Of a stretch of DNA of 64,000 bases, positions 60,766 to 64,000 are shown piece by piece. The notes beneath the pieces are model-generated. The model was not told the origin of the DNA. It saw only the letters and a list, made by a program, of their open reading frames with translations, and ran no database searches. A program made the translations under genes and the position numbers. The stretch's first letter is position 1, and every line of letters begins with the position of its first letter. Origin of the DNA: Martinezella rhizogenes (GTDB taxonomy: Bacteria; Pseudomonadota; Alphaproteobacteria; Rhizobiales; Rhizobiaceae); assembly GCA_013322215.1 (NCBI GenBank), contig JAAMEZ010000006.1:682001-746000 (forward strand), written 5' to 3'.

Positions 60766-61278
60766 CTATTCGGCGGCGTCTGGGAAAGGATCGTCGCCAG
60801 AACCAGCGCCATTCATGACCGAATCCAGATCCTTATTGATAAAGGCGGTCCCGTCATTGAACCCGGCCTGCCAGCGCTGGCCTTGGACACCTGAGATATC
60901 ATATGGATTGCTGTTGGACTTTCGGGCTTTGCCCGCCGCCAAACCTTCTTCGTAGGCTGCATCTTCTGCCGGCGTCCGGTCCTTTTCGAACATGTCGAAC
61001 TGACGCGCGACGCGGTGGCCCATCATCTTTGCGATGAGAAGACGGCGTTCCATAGTGGCAATGACTTCGGACGCATCTTTATCGTCCAATTCCATTGCCC
61101 ATTTCATATCAGCCTTGGAAAAGCCGACATCTTTTAGGCGCTTATAGACGCCGCCGATCTCGCCTTTCGTCCCCGCCATTTCGGAGTTCAGCTCCTTGAT
61201 TTGGCGAAGGCCGTTGTGAAATTGCTGCTCTTCCCACTGCTCTCGTTCGGTCTGAACGTTATGTCCTGCTAATGTCAT
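60766..61278 (-). CDS. RMF-like C-terminal domain protein
   Basis: 170 residues. The C-terminal part (AYEEGLAAGKARKSNSNPYD, then RWQAGFNDG) resembles ribosome modulation factor; the N-terminal part (MAGTKGEIGGVYKRLKDVGF) is a helical domain common in alphaproteobacterial phages. It could bind host ribosomes or DNA; not shown. Confidence 0.7.
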   Translation of the reverse strand: MTLAGHNVQTEREQWEEQQFHNGLRQIKELNSEMAGTKGEIGGVYKRLKDVGFSKADMKWAMELDDKDASEVIATMERRLLIAKMMGHRVARQFDMFEKDRTPAEDAAYEEGLAAGKARKSNSNPYDISGVQGQRWQAGFNDGTAFINKDLDSVMNGAGSGDDPFPDAAE

Positions 61279-61365
61279 GTTTCACCTGTTTCGGAAAAGT
61301 GGTCGGAAAAATCCGAAGGCTTCGGACAAAGAAAAAGGCGCCTGCGCGAGGCGCCCTATTTCAAC
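61279..61365. other. Spacer with terminator and TCGGA repeats
   Basis: Contains TCGGA-AAAA-TCCGA and further TTCGGA copies as well as the hairpin listed next; no gene. Confidence 0.5.
61331..61355 (-). terminator. Intrinsic terminator in the early operon
   Basis: GGCGCC (61337-61342) and GGCGCC (61350-61355) pair around a seven-base loop, followed on the leftward strand by TTTTTC. Splits the early operon and may need antitermination. Confidence 0.8.
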
Positions 61366-61740
61366 TCAGGTGCGATCCAGAGCGCGAATGAACGCGCGGA
61401 ACCCATCAACCAGCGGGCGATAGAAATCCGCTTCCGGGCCGTCCAGGAGAGCGTCTGCTTTGGCGATGAGTTCATCGATGGTTCGGACTTCGATGCGGCC
61501 ATATTTTACTCCTGCTGCTTCCTCGATTGCCCGCAATTCATCTGCATCAATCGATACGCGCGGGTCGGCGTACCAAACGTCTTTTGTGCGGGAGAAAGAC
61601 CAGTTCATACGGCGAGCCGCCAGACGGATACGATCTTTCACGTTATGGCCGTCGGTCTTGGGTGCGACGTACCTTTGAAGTGCTTGTGCTGCGAAATCGA
61701 CGCTGGACATTTCGGATTTTCCCAACTGCTTTTCGGACAT
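61366..61740 (-). CDS. Early protein with duplicated start region
   Basis: 124 residues if the first ATG is used. A second ATG eleven codons in has an almost identical upstream sequence (GGGAAAATC, then GAAATGTCC), so both starts look equally good. RLAARRMNWSFSRTKDVWYA suggests a helical DNA-binding part. Unknown. Confidence 0.65.
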   Translation of the reverse strand: MSEKQLGKSEMSSVDFAAQALQRYVAPKTDGHNVKDRIRLAARRMNWSFSRTKDVWYADPRVSIDADELRAIEEAAGVKYGRIEVRTIDELIAKADALLDGPEADFYRPLVDGFRAFIRALDRT

Positions 61741-61797
61741 TTTCGATTTTCCCTGTGCGACTAATCCGTTGTCGCGAGGGATTGGTTTGAAAGGGCC

Positions 61798-62019
61798 TCA
61801 GGCGTTGGAAAGCGCCCGCGACTGATAATTCGGATCACCGCCTGGAAAACGGTGAGACATGTATGGATCACGCAAACGAAGCACGGCACTTCTTTGGCTG
61901 GACACCTGTTCAAGTGCCTTTGCTTCGGTGATTCCAAGGATTTCAGAAATGGATTGTGCGTCGTGACCGGCACGGAATAAGCCGAGCGCAGTCATTGGAT
62001 CTTTGAAGGAGACAGTCAT
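61798..62019 (-). CDS. Small HTH-like early protein
   Basis: 73 residues; DPMTALGLFRAGHDAQSISE then ILGITEAKALEQV is an HTH-like pair. Unknown target. Confidence 0.6.
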   Translation of the reverse strand: MTVSFKDPMTALGLFRAGHDAQSISEILGITEAKALEQVSSQRSAVLRLRDPYMSHRFPGGDPNYQSRALSNA

Positions 62020-62204
62020 TTTGTCCCCTCGCGGTGATTTATCTGATCGCCCTCTTCCGCACCGGCATTGTCGGTTTCGTCGGAACTGAAATCGCGACGG
62101 CCAAATTCGAAGCTGAAGAAGACCTTGACCAGGATGCCAAACGCCAGGCCCGAAAGAGCCGTAATGACGAAGACACGCAAAAGGATGACGGCGTTATCGT
62201 ACAT
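62016..62204 (-). CDS. Small membrane protein
   Basis: 62 residues from MYDNAVILLRVFVITALSGL; one hydrophobic helix, acidic tail. Overlaps both neighbours. Unknown. Confidence 0.55.
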   Translation of the reverse strand: MYDNAVILLRVFVITALSGLAFGILVKVFFSFEFGRRDFSSDETDNAGAEEGDQINHREGTK

Positions 62205-62388
62205 TGACGCGCCCTCCCCGCGACCGAGGACGGAACTGCAAGATGACGGCTTCGTGCCTGACGGGCTCATGCACGATCTTGGCACCGATGGACTCGCGGA
62301 TGATGCGCGATACCGAGACGCCCAGGCAGGCAATGAAGGCTGATGTAATTCCGACGAAGAGAAAGCCCTGGAGGGTTTCGGTAATCAT
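62194..62388 (-). CDS. Small membrane protein
   Basis: 64 residues from MITETLQGFLFVGITSAFIA; one membrane helix then a basic end. Start overlaps the next stop by ATGA. Unknown. Confidence 0.6.
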   Translation of the reverse strand: MITETLQGFLFVGITSAFIACLGVSVSRIIRESIGAKIVHEPVRHEAVILQFRPRSRGGRVNVR

Positions 62389-62549
62389 TGATCGATCCTC
62401 TCGACCTTGTAAGCAACGCCCTTCCACGTAAACATGCCAGCTTTCACATCATCGTCCCGGCCATCACCAATTGCGACCGCGATGAAAATGACGCCGAGGA
62501 TGAACCCTATGAGCCCGCAAGCTACAGACTGCCAAACGATGTCGCTCAT
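62385..62549 (-). CDS. 54-residue membrane protein
   Basis: MSDIVWQSVACGLIGFILGV followed by IFIAVAIGDG and a charged end; one span. Overlaps both neighbours by ATGA. Unknown. Confidence 0.6.
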   Translation of the reverse strand: MSDIVWQSVACGLIGFILGVIFIAVAIGDGRDDDVKAGMFTWKGVAYKVERIDQ

Positions 62550-62725
62550 GCCGCCCTCTCAAAGTTTTCCTTGGCCTCGCGAATAGTGCGGCCAGATGCT
62601 GATTTTCCCGTCTCGGCACAGACAACGATGACCGTGCCATCCTGAGTGAATGTGAAGGAGCGATATCGACGTGCCCGAATATCTTCGAGAGCAGCAAGGA
62701 TGCGGCTTGAACATGATTTCGTCAT
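62546..62725 (-). CDS. 59-residue early protein
   Basis: MTKSCSSRILAALEDIRARR then RSFTFTQDGTVIVVCAETGK: helix plus beta hairpin. Coupled on both sides. Unknown. Confidence 0.6.
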   Translation of the reverse strand: MTKSCSSRILAALEDIRARRYRSFTFTQDGTVIVVCAETGKSASGRTIREAKENFERAA

Positions 62726-63159
62726 TCGCCACCTCCAATATCGTCGATCAATGCGGGGCAGACGACTTTAGATGCATCTGCCCCGCTACCAGCCTCGGGA
62801 ATCGGCGTTGCTTCCCGAGAGGTTTCGGCTTTGGGTTGATTGCGTGCGATCACCTGATCGGCGATCTTTTCCAGGTATTGGCGGTCGGAGAGCGATGGAT
62901 TGACGCGAAGGGAATCCAGATCACAAATATCTCGGATCGTGTTGGCAAACTCCCAGCCATGAGCCGGAATGTCTTTGCGCTGGGTCTCGATCCAGTCGGC
63001 CAGACGAAGGGCAGTTGCCTTGCGCTCTGCTACTATTGCTTTTGCAATCGCCAAAACCAAAGCTTCGGTGTTCACACCATAATCAGGAAGCATATATTCC
63101 GGGCCGTTCCCGAGCACGCCATACGCGTCTTCCAAGATGTCACTTGGGATATCATTCAT
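62722..63159 (-). CDS. Hypothetical early protein
   Basis: 145 residues, mainly helical with a flexible Pro/Ala C-terminus. Coupled on both sides by ATGA. Unknown. Confidence 0.6.
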   Translation of the reverse strand: MNDIPSDILEDAYGVLGNGPEYMLPDYGVNTEALVLAIAKAIVAERKATALRLADWIETQRKDIPAHGWEFANTIRDICDLDSLRVNPSLSDRQYLEKIADQVIARNQPKAETSREATPIPEAGSGADASKVVCPALIDDIGGGE

Positions 63160-63362
63160 GCCAGCACCCCTTCCCTAGCCCAGCGGTTCATAGCATTCGT
63201 CAGAACCCGCATCTGGCCTTCAGTTCTCGACGGACTCGGCCCACCCTCCCCATGGATGATGTAGCCACCACCAGAGCCTCGGGTGATCTTCGGGGCTGGT
63301 TTGTTGTGGTAGGATTCATAGGCGCGCTTATAAGCAGCAGTGATGAAGTCGGAGGTGGTCAT
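63156..63362 (-). CDS. Small early protein
   Basis: 68 residues; DFITAAYKRAYESYHNK then a GSGGGYIIHGEGG loop. Unknown. Confidence 0.55.
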   Translation of the reverse strand: MTTSDFITAAYKRAYESYHNKPAPKITRGSGGGYIIHGEGGPSPSRTEGQMRVLTNAMNRWAREGVLA

Positions 63363-63691
63363 GCTGCCTCGCTTTCAGCGCGAGCAATTGCGCAGTCAAA
63401 AAGATCAAGGATTTCAGCATGAGTGTGATCATCATTGAAAGACGGGACATGACACCCGCGGTCAATTCCCGCAGCCTTGGCAAGCATTTCAGCAGACTTG
63501 CTACCCTCAGCCTCTGCCCCCGTCATACCGGAAACTCGCGCAATGGCACCAATAGCACAAAATTGACAAGCTTCGTTTCCATCGACGTGAGCGGCATATC
63601 CATCAATGTCGACCGCATAGAACCCCTTCGTCCATCGCTTTTCATCAGAAAGCAGTTCGCGGGCCTTCTTAAGGATTTCTACCGTGTTCAT
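63359..63691 (-). CDS. DUF6197-like early protein
   Basis: 110 residues. KARELLSDEKRWTKG ... CQFCAIGAIARVSGM resembles DUF6197 proteins seen in phages and actinobacteria, which have an ICLxGAI-like core. Function unknown. Confidence 0.6.
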   Translation of the reverse strand: MNTVEILKKARELLSDEKRWTKGFYAVDIDGYAAHVDGNEACQFCAIGAIARVSGMTGAEAEGSKSAEMLAKAAGIDRGCHVPSFNDDHTHAEILDLFDCAIARAESEAA

Positions 63692-63819
63692 AGCAGCCCA
63701 TCCCGGCGCGCCTGCGCCTCAACTCGATCTGCCTTCCGGTTATCGGCAATGAACATCACAGCTACGATCGGTAGCCAGACGGAGAGGACTTCTAGGAGAA
63801 TGGTGAGATCGGAGGTCAT
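63688..63819 (-). CDS. 43-residue membrane peptide
   Basis: MTSDLTILLEVLSVWLPIVA then VMFIADNRKADRVEAQARR; one membrane span and a charged helix. Overlaps both neighbours by ATGA. Unknown. Confidence 0.55.
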   Translation of the reverse strand: MTSDLTILLEVLSVWLPIVAVMFIADNRKADRVEAQARRDGLL

Positions 63820-64000
63820 GCTGCCGACTCCTTGGCACGCTTGGCCTGCGCTTCCTCAAACCCGCGTAAGAGATCATTCGCGGTGACGGCGCTATTCGTG
63901 GCCTCATCGATCTTTCTGATGATCTCTGGTGTCGGAAAACGCTTCCCGTTCACGTACCGGCTGACAGCCGCCTGCTCGACGCCGATCTTTTTGGCGAAGT
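63816..64000 (-). CDS. XRE/Cro-like regulator, start outside window
   Basis: The last 61 codons of a leftward gene: KKIGVEQAAVSRYVNGKRFP is a helix-turn-helix of Cro/CI type, followed by a helical tail. First visible gene of the early operon, consistent with a Cro-like protein. Its 5' end and the presumed repressor lie to the right. Confidence 0.65.
   Translation of the reverse strand, partial: FAKKIGVEQAAVSRYVNGKRFPTPEIIRKIDEATNSAVTANDLLRGFEEAQAKRAKESAA

Overview
The window looks like an alphaproteobacterial chromosome of the Rhizobium/Agrobacterium group. It is GC-rich and carries a rhizobial purine-degradation cluster (puuD, guaD, uraH, allA, uraD, puuE). About 14.2 kb of host DNA is followed by roughly 50 kb of a contractile-tailed (myovirus-type) prophage that runs off the right edge.

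Host part (1-14154). The 3' end of the urate hydroxylase gene overlaps guanine deaminase, followed by an FMN-dependent 2-hydroxyacid dehydrogenase. On the other strand lie a phosphoesterase, 5-hydroxyisourate hydrolase, ureidoglycolate lyase, a HepT-like protein without its catalytic His, OHCU decarboxylase, PuuE allantoinase and a DUF1045 protein. Together they cover guanine to xanthine and urate to allantoin to ureidoglycolate. Next come a divergent FAD oxidoreductase/MnmD pair (a split MnmC), a divergent AraC/SDR pair and a large hybrid histidine kinase.

Prophage (about 14.2 kb to the right edge). Almost every gene reads leftward, so transcription runs from high to low coordinates. Right to left: an early region (62-64 kb) of short, tightly overlapping genes starting with a truncated XRE regulator; a replication/modification block (54-61 kb) with a RuvC-like resolvase, an MT-A70 methyltransferase, a DnaB-type helicase, a DUF4942 adenine methyltransferase and a PD-(D/E)XK-like protein; a 1.4-kb gene-poor junction with repeats (51.9-53.3 kb); terminase, portal, head morphogenesis, NUDIX-DUF2213 fusion, cement and major capsid proteins (41.8-51.2 kb); connector and neck genes, tail sheath and tube, frameshifted tail chaperone, tape measure, Pam3-like plug, hub, spike, W, J and DUF2612 baseplate genes, fibres and a tailspike (20-41 kb); and a lysis module (16.5-20 kb). 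No integrase, CI repressor or attachment site is visible; they probably lie beyond 64,000.

Four rightward islands interrupt the leftward programme: 14331-16108 (four genes), 21864-22607 (glycan-synthesis-like), 29466-29888 (membrane protein) and 45811-46835 (five-gene cassette with its own promoter and palindrome). They look like moron/accessory genes. The other striking feature is a glycine/threonine-rich module of about 60 residues present six times in four unrelated virion proteins (baseplate J, sheath, neck, cement). Many genes are under 60 codons and were found by reading overlapping stop/start junctions.
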